Translations under genes and position numbers: made by a program | The notes under the pieces: generated by a model | Seen by the model: only the letters and a program-made list of their open reading frames with translations | Databases searched by the model: none | Told to the model about the DNA's origin: nothing | Part shown: positions 27,122-34,895 of the stretch, piece after piece | Layout of the letters: each line of letters begins with the position of its first letter | How positions within the stretch are numbered: position 1 is the stretch's first letter | Source: LSCE01 sp050485425 | GTDB taxonomy: Bacteria; Pseudomonadota; Gammaproteobacteria; Nitrococcales; Aquisalimonadaceae | Direction of reading: 5' to 3' | DNA: 64,000 nt | Assembly: GCA_050485425.1 (NCBI GenBank) | Contig: JBJHBJ010000006.1 | Span: 53,141 to 117,140 of the forward strand

Positions 27122-28018
27122 GTGAATCGACGCATGCTGCCGTTATCCCAACTGCGCGCTTTCGAGGCGGCGGCGCGCCATCGCAGCTTCAAGCGTGCCG
27201 CGGAGGAGCTTGCCGTCACGCCGGCGGCGATCAGCCATCAGGTGCGCGAGCTGGAAGCGCTGCTGGGCGTGGCACTGTTCGAGCGCCGGGTGCGGCAAGT
27301 GGTGTTGACGCCGGCAGCCAGGCGTCTTTTCCCGGTGCTGCAGCGCGGCTTCGACGCCTTCGGCGAAGCGCTGGCGGGGCTGCGGGAGCAGGGCGATGGC
27401 GACAGCATAACGCTCTCCTGCACACCGGCATTTGCCAGCCAGTGGCTGTTGCCGCGCCTGGCCGGGTTCTACGCGCTATGCCCCGGGACCGATCTGCGCA
27501 TTCACGCCAGCGAGGTACCCCTGGACCTTTCGCGCAGTGCGTCGCTGGCAATTCGCTATGGCATGGGGCCTTACCCGGAGCATCAGGCCGAGGTGCTGGC
27601 TGAGGACGCTTTTGCCCTGGTGTCCAGCCCTCGGCTGGGGCTGGCCGGGTACCGGGATCTGAAGGCGGTCCGGCATATCGTCTTCGACTGGTACTGTCCC
27701 ACCCTGGGCCTGCCGTCGTGGCAGCACTGGTGCGAGGCGGCGGGCGTGGCTTACGCCGACCTTGGAACGAGCCTGAGTTTTTCCGACGAGAGCCATGCCA
27801 TCCAGGCCGCCATCGCGGGACAAGGCGTGGCGCTGCTGAGCCTCACCCTGGTGAAGGCGGAACTCGAGCGCGGTGTGCTGCAGGTTCCCTTCGGGCCGCA
27901 CCTGCCCGGGCTGCGCTTCCAGTTGGTCAGGCATCGGCGGTTTGCCGGGCATGCCGCACTGGAGCAGGTCGCGGCGTGGCTGAGGAAGGCCTTTGCCCAG
28001 CCGGCGGATGGCGTCTGA
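27122..28018 (+). CDS. LysR family transcriptional regulator (GcvA-like)
   Basis: A 298-residue regulator. The helix-turn-helix LRAFEAAARHRSFKRAAEEL and VTPAAISHQVRELEALLG occupy residues 8-50, with the GcvA-type recognition helix; the effector domain spans about 90-295. GTG 27122 is favoured because GGGGG precedes it by 5 bases and it gives the usual distance to the helix-turn-helix; TTG 27098 and ATG 27110 are alternatives that overlap the operator. Divergent from azoR, so likely its activator in response to a quinone or dye-like inducer. Confidence 0.85.
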   Translation: MNRRMLPLSQLRAFEAAARHRSFKRAAEELAVTPAAISHQVRELEALLGVALFERRVRQVVLTPAARRLFPVLQRGFDAFGEALAGLREQGDGDSITLSCTPAFASQWLLPRLAGFYALCPGTDLRIHASEVPLDLSRSASLAIRYGMGPYPEHQAEVLAEDAFALVSSPRLGLAGYRDLKAVRHIVFDWYCPTLGLPSWQHWCEAAGVAYADLGTSLSFSDESHAIQAAIAGQGVALLSLTLVKAELERGVLQVPFGPHLPGLRFQLVRHRRFAGHAALEQVAAWLRKAFAQPADGV

Positions 28019-28068
28019 GAGCCAGCCCTCCGCGTCAACGCCGATGAAACCCTCACAGGAGGCATGTC

Positions 28069-28488
28069 ATGGGTCGACCGGAAGGCAGGATGAGCATGTT
28101 GCGCCGGGTGGTTGCCTGGATGGTGCTGGGGCTCGTCGCCCTGCTGGTGCTGTTCGGCCTGACGCTGGCCATCCCGCTGGAAACCTGGCGTACCGGGCAG
28201 CAGTCCTCGAAACCGCTGCCGGTGGTCGCGCCGTCCGAATTGCCGGCGGCGCCGGTCCGCATCTGGGTCGATACCGACGCCGCATGCGGTGAAGGGCCCC
28301 GGACAGACCCCGATGATTGCCTGGCCATCTGGCACCTGGTCCGCCAGGCCGATCTGACCGTGGCCGGCATATCCACGGTGTTCTTCCCCTTCAGTCGCAT
28401 GCCGGCACTGCTGATCGAGCCGTTGGCGCCTGGGCATTACGGCAGTCATCCCGGTACGCTGTACTGCCACGGCCTTTCTGCAGGATGA
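28069..28488 (+). pseudogene. Truncated nucleoside hydrolase-like gene with N-terminal membrane anchor
   Basis: A 139-codon frame with a strong AGGAGG site. It encodes one membrane span (VVAWMVLGLVALLVLFGL, about residues 14-32) followed by the start of an inosine/uridine nucleoside hydrolase domain: RIWVDTDAACGEGPRTDPDD near 64-83, the calcium-binding aspartate cluster of that family, then LAIWHLVRQADLTVAGISTV. After that the sequence leaves the family, where about 200 more residues are expected, and runs into unrelated codons to a stop. The remainder of the gene appears deleted. A novel short protein cannot be excluded. Confidence 0.65.
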
Positions 28489-28527
28489 TCCGCCAGCGCT
28501 ATCGGTTCACAAGAACTGGGGGAACGC

Positions 28528-29049
28528 TTGAAATCATTCTCTCTACGCCCGGCTCGCTCGGACGAACTGCACATGCTTGTCGCCATCGACGACGAGGCAG
28601 GCGAACTGTTCGTGCAGGCAGGGCTCACGTTCGCCTTCGGGGAGAGCCACCCATTCGTCGTTGCCGAAACGCGTCGCTGGGCGGGTGCGATCGAACAAGG
28701 GCTTGCCCACGTTGCAGTCGATCTCCGTGATGAACCTTTCGGGTTCATCACGCTCCGCTTGGTCGACGATGAGCCTTACCTCGATCAGCTCGCCGTGCGC
28801 CCAGCCGCCATGCGACGCGGCGTCGGGTCCACGCTGCTTGGTCATGCCATCTCGTGGAGCGGTGGTCGGCCGCTCTGGCTGACGACCTATTCGCATGTCC
28901 CCTGGAACAGGCCGTACTATGAACGGCACGGCTTTGTGTCGGTTCCCGAAAGCGCGTGCGGACCGGAACTCCGCACCATCCTGCAGGAGCAGCGGGCAGT
29001 CCTGCCCGATCCTGCCGAGCGAGTTGCCATGGTGCGCCGTGCCTGCTGA
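28528..29049 (+). CDS. GNAT family N-acetyltransferase
   Basis: A 173-residue GNAT protein. The core acetyl-CoA motif is LDQLAVRPAAMRRGVGSTLL near residue 93 (RxxGxG/A-type loop RRGVGS), followed by LWLTTYSHVPWNRPYYERHG, the usual NxxAxxFYxxxGF-like element in diverged form. It starts at TTG 28528 with GGGGAA upstream. Probable small-molecule or toxin-detoxifying acetyltransferase; substrate not known. It follows directly after the truncated nucleoside hydrolase frame. Confidence 0.85.
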   Translation: MKSFSLRPARSDELHMLVAIDDEAGELFVQAGLTFAFGESHPFVVAETRRWAGAIEQGLAHVAVDLRDEPFGFITLRLVDDEPYLDQLAVRPAAMRRGVGSTLLGHAISWSGGRPLWLTTYSHVPWNRPYYERHGFVSVPESACGPELRTILQEQRAVLPDPAERVAMVRRAC

Positions 29050-29090
29050 ACTCTTGACTGGGGCTCGATCGACACTGACAAGGAGGCTCT

Positions 29091-29540
29091 ATGACAACGG
29101 ACTGGCGATTGGTCCGGCAACTGGTCAATTCGGCGCTGGATGCCTGTGAAGCGCTTGATCAACTCCAGATCACCGACGAGGAGCGAGGCGTGCCGCTGAT
29201 GGTCGACGGCAAGCCGGTCGCGTCGGTCTGGGATGCCCTGCAGAGCGCACACACGGCGCCGGAGAACGCGCGATACGCGATAATCCGTGCGAGAGGGAGG
29301 CTGGGCGATGCGTCTCCGTTCGTCCAGCCCCTCAGCCGCATCCTGCAACAGGTTGGCGATCTGGCCGCAGAGCTGGTCGGTGCGCAGCAGCTACGCACGC
29401 CGCTTGAGGGCCTGGATCCCTATCGCCCGGGTGAGCAGTCCATCGCTGGTACCGTCGAGAATCTTGCGGAGTGGTATGGGAAGTACCTGGTGCCGCGCGT
29501 TCAGGAGGCCGTGATCCGAAAACGCGGAGAGAGCGCATAG
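29091..29540 (+). CDS. Conserved-looking protein of unknown function
   Basis: A 149-residue soluble protein with no signal peptide or membrane span. It is mostly predicted helix (RLVRQLVNSALDACEALDQL at the start; LSRILQQVGDLAAELVGAQQL centrally; VENLAEWYGKYLVPRVQEAV at the end). A good AAGGAGG site precedes ATG 29091. I do not recognise the family. It sits between a GNAT and a VOC gene in the same direction with 41 and 60 base gaps, so it may be co-transcribed with them. Confidence 0.6.
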   Translation: MTTDWRLVRQLVNSALDACEALDQLQITDEERGVPLMVDGKPVASVWDALQSAHTAPENARYAIIRARGRLGDASPFVQPLSRILQQVGDLAAELVGAQQLRTPLEGLDPYRPGEQSIAGTVENLAEWYGKYLVPRVQEAVIRKRGESA

Positions 29541-29600
29541 CGGGCGAGCCATGTGTATCCCGTATCCGGCAGCTAATGGGAATCGAAATCGGGGGAAAGC

Positions 29601-29951
29601 ATGAAAGTCAAACGCATCATGTCGAACACGGCGACATCGGACCTTGAGCAGGCAGCGGCCTTCTACGGGGACATCCTGGGGCTGGAGCTGCTGATGGATC
29701 ACGGCTGGTTCCGGACTTACGGATCCGACGAGAAGATGGCCGTTCAGGTGAGTTTCGGCTCCGAGGGCGGCTCGGGAACACCCGTTCCCGATCTGTCCAT
29801 CGAAGTCGATGATGTCGACGCTGCACTGGCGCGGTTCGAAAAGGCGAACGTGCCCATTGAATATGGACCGGTCAGCGAACCCTGGGGCGTTCGGAGATTC
29901 TACGTTCGCGACCCTTTCGGAAAGCTGGTCAACATCCTGCAGCATGAGTGA
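29601..29951 (+). CDS. VOC family (glyoxalase-like) protein
   Basis: A 116-residue single-domain VOC protein: SDLEQAAAFYGDILGLELLM near residue 13, LSIEVDDVDAALARFEKANV near 66 and a VRRFYVRDPFGKLVNILQ end, the standard four-strand beta-alpha pattern. The final glutamate expected in metal-binding members is replaced by Asn-Ile-Leu context, so catalytic metal binding is uncertain. Possibly a small-molecule binding or resistance protein. Confidence 0.88.
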   Translation: MKVKRIMSNTATSDLEQAAAFYGDILGLELLMDHGWFRTYGSDEKMAVQVSFGSEGGSGTPVPDLSIEVDDVDAALARFEKANVPIEYGPVSEPWGVRRFYVRDPFGKLVNILQHE

Positions 29952-30020
29952 AGGGACGGGTGAGCGCGACAGCCGCTGAAGAGGTGCCACTGCTTCGACA
30001 TTATGGCGATGTGAAAGCAG

Positions 30021-30956
30021 TCAGTGATTCATCGCCACTGCCTCGACCTGCGCCGGCGGAGTCAGGGAAAGTGCCGATTTCATGGAACGTGCTTCTTCGC
30101 CAGGGCTGCGGCCGAAGAGTCTCTTGAACTCGCGGTTGAACTGCGACGGGCTTTCATAACCTACGCGCACGGCGGCCGCCGCCGCGGTCAGGTTGTCGCG
30201 GATCATCATCAGGCGAGCCTGGTGCAGCCGCACGGACTTGATGTACTGGATCGGCGAAGTCTGCGTGACGGCCTTGAAGTGTGTGTGGAAGGCGGGAGCG
30301 CTCATTCCGGCTTCGCTCGCCAGGCCCGGGACGTCCAGCGCCTGCGCGTAGTCCGCGTGGATGCGCCGCAGCACCCGGGAAATGCGGCCGAAATGCCCCT
30401 GGTGCGCCAGTGCTGCTCTGATGGCGCCACCCTGCTCGCCAACCAGAACCCGGTAGCACACCTCCCGAACGATGGCGGGCGCGAGTATTCGGGCTTCCAG
30501 GGGGGATGCCAGCGTTTCCAGCAGACGCAGTGTTGTATGCTGCAAGGTCGCATCCAGTGGCGTGGACGCGATGCCGCGTGGCGGGGCGGACGCATGCCTG
30601 CCGGCATCGTCCAGCGCCATCACCAGATCGGCAATCGCCGTCATGTCCAGGCGTATGGATACGGCCAGCATCGGGTGGTCGGGACTCGCCTCGGTTTCCG
30701 ATGAGAACGGCAGAGGCACCGAGAGCACCAGATACTGCTGCGCATCGTAACGATAGACCTCGCTGCCCAGGTAGCCGCGTTTACGTCCCTGACAGACGAT
30801 GACGATGCTCGGCTCGTACAGCACCGGCGTGCGCGCCAGCGGCCGGTCGGACCGCATGAAGCGCACGCCGTCCAGCAGCGACTGGGTGTAACCCTCGTGT
30901 GGGGCCAGGCGCAGCAACAAGGCGCTCATGCGCTGTGCGTTCTCCGAAACGGCCAT
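30021..30956 (-). CDS. AraC family transcriptional regulator with AraC_N domain
   Basis: A 311-residue regulator. The N-terminal half is the AraC_N ligand domain (VLYEPSIVIVCQGRKRGYLG and YDAQQYLVLSVPLPFSSETE). The C-terminal half contains the double helix-turn-helix: LDVPGLASEAGMSAPAFHTH and AAAAVRVGYESPSQFNREFK, ending with RLFGRSPGEE. It is divergent from a short-chain dehydrogenase gene, the usual genomic partner of this subfamily, and direct repeats in the gap (31032-31064) look like its binding sites. Confidence 0.9.
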   Translation of the reverse strand: MAVSENAQRMSALLLRLAPHEGYTQSLLDGVRFMRSDRPLARTPVLYEPSIVIVCQGRKRGYLGSEVYRYDAQQYLVLSVPLPFSSETEASPDHPMLAVSIRLDMTAIADLVMALDDAGRHASAPPRGIASTPLDATLQHTTLRLLETLASPLEARILAPAIVREVCYRVLVGEQGGAIRAALAHQGHFGRISRVLRRIHADYAQALDVPGLASEAGMSAPAFHTHFKAVTQTSPIQYIKSVRLHQARLMMIRDNLTAAAAAVRVGYESPSQFNREFKRLFGRSPGEEARSMKSALSLTPPAQVEAVAMNH

Positions 30957-31031
30957 CCCACTGCACCTCCCGCAGAAGTTGCCACCGACAGTACATCTTT
31001 TCCCGGCTGCGCATGCTCACTATAGCCTTGG

Positions 31032-31064
31032 CGCAATAGGAATAGGCAATGATCGCATAGGAAC
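31032..31064. promoter_or_regulatory. Candidate AraC-type direct repeats
   Basis: CGCAATAGGAA (31032-31042) and CGCATAGGAAC (31054-31064) recur 22 bp apart, two helical turns, in the gap between the AraC gene and the SDR gene. They differ by a one-base indel. This spacing is typical for AraC-family regulators binding on one DNA face. Confidence 0.5.
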
Positions 31065-31131
31065 AGATCTGCCGCTCGCGGCGCCGCATACCTAGCATGT
31101 CTCTTCGTTCGTACACCAAGGGAGAAGAGTC

Positions 31132-31863
31132 ATGCGGAATATCGAAGGCAAGATTGTGCTGGTGACCGGCGCCAGCAGTGGCATCGGTGAAGCCACCGCG
31201 CGCGTGCTGGCCGGTGCCGGTGCTACCGTCATGCTCGGAGCCCGCCGCACCGAGCGGCTGGAGCGCCTGGCAGCCGGGATCGAGGGCGCAGGGGGGAGCG
31301 CCGGCTACCGGCGCCTGGACGTCACGTCACGGGAGGATGTGCAGGCCTTCGCTGACGCGGCCTTGGAAGCGTACGGCCGGATCGACGTCATCATCAACAA
31401 TGCGGGCATCATGCCGCTGTCGCCGATGGCGTCACTGAAGGTAGAGGAATGGGATCGGATGGTGGACGTCAATATCAAGGGCGTTCTCCACGGCATTGCC
31501 GCGGTGCTGCCGGTGATGAATCGTCAGGGTAACGGGCAGATCGTCAATGTCTCCTCGATCGGCGGTCTCTTCGTGGTGCCGACCGCCGCCGTCTATTGCG
31601 CCACCAAGTACGCGGTGCGGGCCATCTCGGACGGGTTGCGGCAGGAGAACGACAGGATCCGCGTCACCTGCGTCTATCCCGGCGTGGTGGAATCGGAACT
31701 GGCGGATACCATCACCGACCCGGTCGCGGCCGAGGCTATGGCGGCGTACCGCCGGATCGCGCTGAAACCGGAAGCCATCGCGAATGCCATCGCCCATGCG
31801 ATCGCACAGCCCGCGGACGTGGATACCAGTGACATTGTCGTCCGTCCCACCGCCAGCGCCTGA
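31132..31863 (+). CDS. Short-chain dehydrogenase/reductase
   Basis: A 243-residue classical SDR. The NADP-binding motif VTGASSGIGEATARVL is at residues 10-25, NNAGIMPLSPMAS near 88, the active-site Ser in IVNVSSIGGL near 140, and the Tyr-x-x-x-Lys pair in AVYCATKYAVRA near 157. ARRTERLERL after the second strand favours NADPH. The YdfG-like layout suggests oxidation of hydroxy acids or reduction of ketones. A GGGAGAAG site precedes ATG 31132. Divergent from the AraC regulator that probably controls it. Confidence 0.92.
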   Translation: MRNIEGKIVLVTGASSGIGEATARVLAGAGATVMLGARRTERLERLAAGIEGAGGSAGYRRLDVTSREDVQAFADAALEAYGRIDVIINNAGIMPLSPMASLKVEEWDRMVDVNIKGVLHGIAAVLPVMNRQGNGQIVNVSSIGGLFVVPTAAVYCATKYAVRAISDGLRQENDRIRVTCVYPGVVESELADTITDPVAAEAMAAYRRIALKPEAIANAIAHAIAQPADVDTSDIVVRPTASA

Positions 31864-32036
31864 CGGGCCGATAGGCGCTTCAACGACGGACCAGCCCTCC
31901 TGACTAGCCGGGTGATTGAGTTCGAGAAGAAGCCGGGCTTACCACCCGCCCTGACAGGGACATCAAGGGGGGAACGATGGTATGGGACGCGCAACGAGGG
32001 AAGCCCTGAGGGAGTGGTCCAGTGAATGGTGAATTC

Positions 32037-32080
32037 GGCCACGGACCGTGGGGCAGCTCACTGCCCCGCGGTCCGTGGCC
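32037..32080. terminator. Long GC-rich hairpin between convergent genes
   Basis: A 20-bp stem (32037-32056 / 32061-32080) with one G-T type mismatch and a 4-base CTCA loop. It lies 8 bases beyond the stop of the minus-strand lipoprotein and 173 bases after the SDR stop, so it can serve both transcripts. No U-run follows on either strand. Confidence 0.6.
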
Positions 32081-32088
32081 GGGCCGGA

Positions 32089-32514
32089 TCAGTAGCCGCC
32101 GTAGCCTCGGGTGCTGCGGCGAGACGCCGGGGCTGCCTGCGGCACAACGTGCCAGACGTCGTTGAGGCCATCACCGGTGCGGTCGCCGGGAGTCTGGTCA
32201 CCGGCGAAGTAATACAGCGGGAGCCCGTCATGAACGGCCTGGCGGAATCCATCCGTTCGGGTCAGGGTGTCCGCTCCCGGCATGTTATCCGCCGGCACCG
32301 GCGGCCAGGCCCGGGCGCAGCCGTCGTAGCAGGCGCTCTCGCCGCTGTTGGCGGTATCTTTGTCAAAGATGTATACGGTCCTGCCGGCGTTGTCGACCAG
32401 CACGTCGGCATTCTGTGCCTGCGAGTACGTGGCACCGCATGCGCTCAGGGCGATGGCGAACAGGAGCAACGCCAGTCCGGGGGCGATGCGGGTGTTTTTC
32501 CATGATGCGTTCAT
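32089..32514 (-). CDS. Secreted lipoprotein with COG4315-type repeats
   Basis: A 141-residue lipoprotein. Signal peptide residues 1-26 end in the lipobox ALSAC. Two repeat units follow: VDNAGRTVYIFDKDTANSG with a conserved SACYDGCARAWPPVPADN, then HDGLPLYYFAGDQTPGDRTG with LNDVWHVV. This is the PF03640/COG4315 'predicted lipoprotein' pattern, often found near ECF sigma/anti-sigma pairs and cytochromes; its function is not established. ATG 32514 has GGAG 8 bases upstream. It is divergent from the ECF sigma factor gene, so the sigma factor may control it. Confidence 0.88.
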   Translation of the reverse strand: MNASWKNTRIAPGLALLLFAIALSACGATYSQAQNADVLVDNAGRTVYIFDKDTANSGESACYDGCARAWPPVPADNMPGADTLTRTDGFRQAVHDGLPLYYFAGDQTPGDRTGDGLNDVWHVVPQAAPASRRSTRGYGGY

Positions 32515-32670
32515 CGGTATCACTCCGTGGTTACTTGTTGCCTGCTTTGCCCCTGGGGGTAACGCCGGAACCGGAGCTCCGGAAGCGTCCCACCCTTACG
32601 GGGTTCATGCATATCTACGTGGCAACGGGCGCAGGAGGATTCACCGGTCGGCTTTTTTCCGGATAGATCG

Positions 32671-33315
32671 ATGTTTCCCGGGGCGAATCGATGGCGGTCG
32701 CCGGTTGTTTCGAGATACGATTCGGCGACATACCGACTTCGGAATGGCAGATCATTGATTGCCGGGACTCGACCAACCGAGCCAGACCCCCTGCCCAATC
32801 TGCTGGCGCGTTGCGCCCTGCGCGATCAGGCGGCATTCGCCGCCCTCTACCAGGCAACGTCCGCGAAACTCTACGGCATCATCCTGCGTATCCTGAAAAG
32901 AGAGCCCTGGGCGGAGGAAGCCCTGCAGGAGACGTATTTGAAGATCTGGAATGGTGCGAGCGGCTACAGCGCGGTACGCGGCAGACCCATGACCTGGATG
33001 ATCAGCATCGCGCGTAACCAGGCGCTGGATTACGTGCGCCGCAGCGAGTACCGCGCCAGTGGCGAGGAGACGGAACTGTCCGACACCCTTCCGGGAGCGG
33101 ATTCGCCGCACCAGGCCGCCGAGATCAGCCATGAACTGGAGCGCTTGCGCCGCTGTCTGGCGCAGTTGAGCGACGACCAGCGCACCTGCTTTCTTCTGGT
33201 TTACCACGAAGGTTTCACGCCCACGGAGGTGGCTGGGCTCCGGCAATGGCCGCTGGGAACCGTCAAGACCTGGATACGGCGCGGGCTGCAACGTCTCAAG
33301 GCATGCCTGGAATGA
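32671..33315 (+). CDS. ECF-type RNA polymerase sigma factor
   Basis: A sigma-70 family factor of the extracytoplasmic-function class. Region 2 spans RDQAAFAALYQATSAKLYGI and WAEEALQETYLKIWNGA to MTWMISIARNQALDYVRR; region 4 is RRCLAQLSDDQRTCFLLVYH followed by GFTPTEVAGLRQWPLGTVKT. The ATG at 32671 gives 214 residues, but the first 28 are atypical and the TTG at 32755 would give a more usual 186-residue protein; I see no decisive ribosome-binding site. Its stop overlaps the anti-sigma start (ATGA). Confidence 0.9.
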   Translation: MFPGANRWRSPVVSRYDSATYRLRNGRSLIAGTRPTEPDPLPNLLARCALRDQAAFAALYQATSAKLYGIILRILKREPWAEEALQETYLKIWNGASGYSAVRGRPMTWMISIARNQALDYVRRSEYRASGEETELSDTLPGADSPHQAAEISHELERLRRCLAQLSDDQRTCFLLVYHEGFTPTEVAGLRQWPLGTVKTWIRRGLQRLKACLE

Positions 33316-34037
33316 TGAGATACGACGACCCACAGCTTTTATCGGCGCTGGCGGGGGAATACGCCCTCGGAACCCTGCGTGGTGCCGCGCGGATGCGCTT
33401 CGAGCGCCTGATGGAGCGTGATCCGGCGCTGCGGGAGCTTGTGGTCGCATGGCAGGAGAAACTCGCGCCGCTGGCCGAGGAGACCCCGGAAGTGCAGCCG
33501 CCGGCCCGGGTTTTCGAGGCGCTGCGGACGCGAATGGCCGGGAATGACGCGCCGCCACGCCCGCGCTGGTGGGAGCGCCTATCCTTCTGGCGGCCGGCGG
33601 CGCTGGCCAACCTGGCGCTGGCCGCCGTGCTGCTGGCCTACATCGGCCTGCAGGAGCCCGCTCCGGATCGGATCGACCCGCTCCAGCCGGTATACGTGGG
33701 CGTTCTGTCAGATGCCCGGGAGCAGCCGGCGGTGGCCGTTTTCGCCTACAGGGGGCCCTGGCGGCTGGTCATCGAAACCGAGCACGATCTGGCGGTGCCC
33801 CCCGGCCAGGAACTCCGGCTCTGGGTCATGGAGCGCGACGGCGAACACCGTTTCCTGGCGCGAATCCCCGCAGAGGACGGTGAAGTCAGGCTCTCCGAGG
33901 AGCAGTGGGGCGTTCTGGCCGACGCCTGGCAACTTGTCCTCAGCCGGGACCCGGCGGACAGCGCCGTCACCGAACCCGCGGGGGAGATCCTTTACACAGG
34001 CCCCTGCCTGAGCCTGGAGCGCCGCGAGGGCTGGTGA
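33312..34037 (+). CDS. Anti-sigma factor (RskA/anti-sigma-K type)
   Basis: A 241-residue membrane protein. The N-terminal zinc-less anti-sigma helix bundle includes LSALAGEYALGTLRGAARMR and FERLMERDPALRELVVAWQE. A single span (ALANLALAAVLLAYIGL, about residues 97-113) separates it from a periplasmic C-terminal domain of the RskA type ending in GPWRLVIETEHDLAVPPGQE and a GEILYTGPCLSLERREGW tail. It holds the ECF sigma factor inactive until a signal triggers its release, probably by proteolysis. Translation is coupled to the sigma gene by ATGA at 33312-33315. Confidence 0.88.
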   Translation: MMRYDDPQLLSALAGEYALGTLRGAARMRFERLMERDPALRELVVAWQEKLAPLAEETPEVQPPARVFEALRTRMAGNDAPPRPRWWERLSFWRPAALANLALAAVLLAYIGLQEPAPDRIDPLQPVYVGVLSDAREQPAVAVFAYRGPWRLVIETEHDLAVPPGQELRLWVMERDGEHRFLARIPAEDGEVRLSEEQWGVLADAWQLVLSRDPADSAVTEPAGEILYTGPCLSLERREGW

Positions 34038-34053
34038 TCGGGTTTCGCGGAGC

Positions 34054-34074
34054 GCGGGCGGCAAAGGCGCCCGC
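34054..34074. terminator. Hairpin between convergent anti-sigma and YcaC-like genes
   Basis: Perfect 7-bp stem GCGGGCG (34054-34060) / CGCCCGC (34068-34074) with loop GCAAAGG, midway between converging genes. No T-run. Confidence 0.4.
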
Positions 34075-34098
34075 CCTGGTGGTGCCGGGTCCGGGGGC

Positions 34099-34722
34099 TC
34101 AGCCCCGCCGCTGGGCGGTGTAGCTCTGGATCAGATTGGCGTAGGCCGGCAGGTGGCTGGCCAGCAGGCCGCCGAAGCCCTCGATGTCGTTACGCCAGTC
34201 GCGGTGCAACTCGCAGCCGACGCCGAACCAGGTCATCAACTGGGCACCGGCCTGCGACATGCGATCCCAGGCGGCGTCGCGAGTGGTCTGGTTGAAGGTG
34301 CCGGAGGCATCGGTCACGACGAACACCTCGAAGCCTTCCTCCAGTGCGGAGAGCACCGGGAAGGACACACACACCTCGGTGACGACACCGGCGATCAGCA
34401 ACTGCTTCTTGCCGGTGGCCCTGACGGCCGCCACGAACTCCGCGTTGTCCCAGGCGTTGATCTGCCCGGGGCGGGCGAAGTAGGGGGCGTCGGGGAAGGT
34501 CTCCTTGAGCTCTGGCACCAGCGGGCCGTTGGGGCCGTCCTCGAAGCTGGTGGTGAGGATGGTGGGAATATTGAAGAACCTGGCGATATCGGCCAGGGCC
34601 AGCACATTGTTCTTGAAATCGTCGGGACTGAAGTCGCGCACCAGTGACAGCAGGCCGGACTGGTGGTCGACCATCAGCAGGGCGACATCGTCCTTGTTCA
34701 GGCGGTTGTAGGTGTAGGACAT
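34099..34722 (-). CDS. Cysteine hydrolase, YcaC-like (isochorismatase fold)
   Basis: A 207-residue isochorismatase-like hydrolase. The catalytic triad positions are visible: Asp19 in LLMVDHQSGL, a lysine in RATGKKQLLIAG and Cys118 in VVTEVCVSF. Length and sequence (TSFEDGPNGPLVPELKETFP; TDASGTFNQTTRDAAWDRM) closely follow E. coli YcaC, whose physiological substrate is unknown. It is divergent from a LysR-family gene 173 bases away, which may regulate it. Confidence 0.92.
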   Translation of the reverse strand: MSYTYNRLNKDDVALLMVDHQSGLLSLVRDFSPDDFKNNVLALADIARFFNIPTILTTSFEDGPNGPLVPELKETFPDAPYFARPGQINAWDNAEFVAAVRATGKKQLLIAGVVTEVCVSFPVLSALEEGFEVFVVTDASGTFNQTTRDAAWDRMSQAGAQLMTWFGVGCELHRDWRNDIEGFGGLLASHLPAYANLIQSYTAQRRG

Positions 34723-34895
34723 CTCATCTCTCCTTTGCTTTCTCGGGTGAAAGGCCCGGGGATGACCCGGGTGGCTGTTGCATCCTTGGGCTGCGTTGCC
34801 CAGTGCAATGAGTCTAAGAAGGGAACGGTGATGCCGGTAGATGCTATGATTCGCACGGAGTGTTCCGAAAACAGGACGACTGGACTGGAGCCGCC

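Noticed and set aside
28450..29080. Possible integron-like cassette junctions around the GNAT gene.
   Set aside because: No attC-type RYYYAAC/GTTRRRY pairs or integrase gene could be found by eye.
32520..32798. Minus-strand 92-codon frame with a CARCH haem-c motif.
   Set aside because: It overlaps the sigma factor start, has no signal peptide or good start codon, and the rest is not cytochrome-like; the motif is probably accidental or the trace of a decayed gene.
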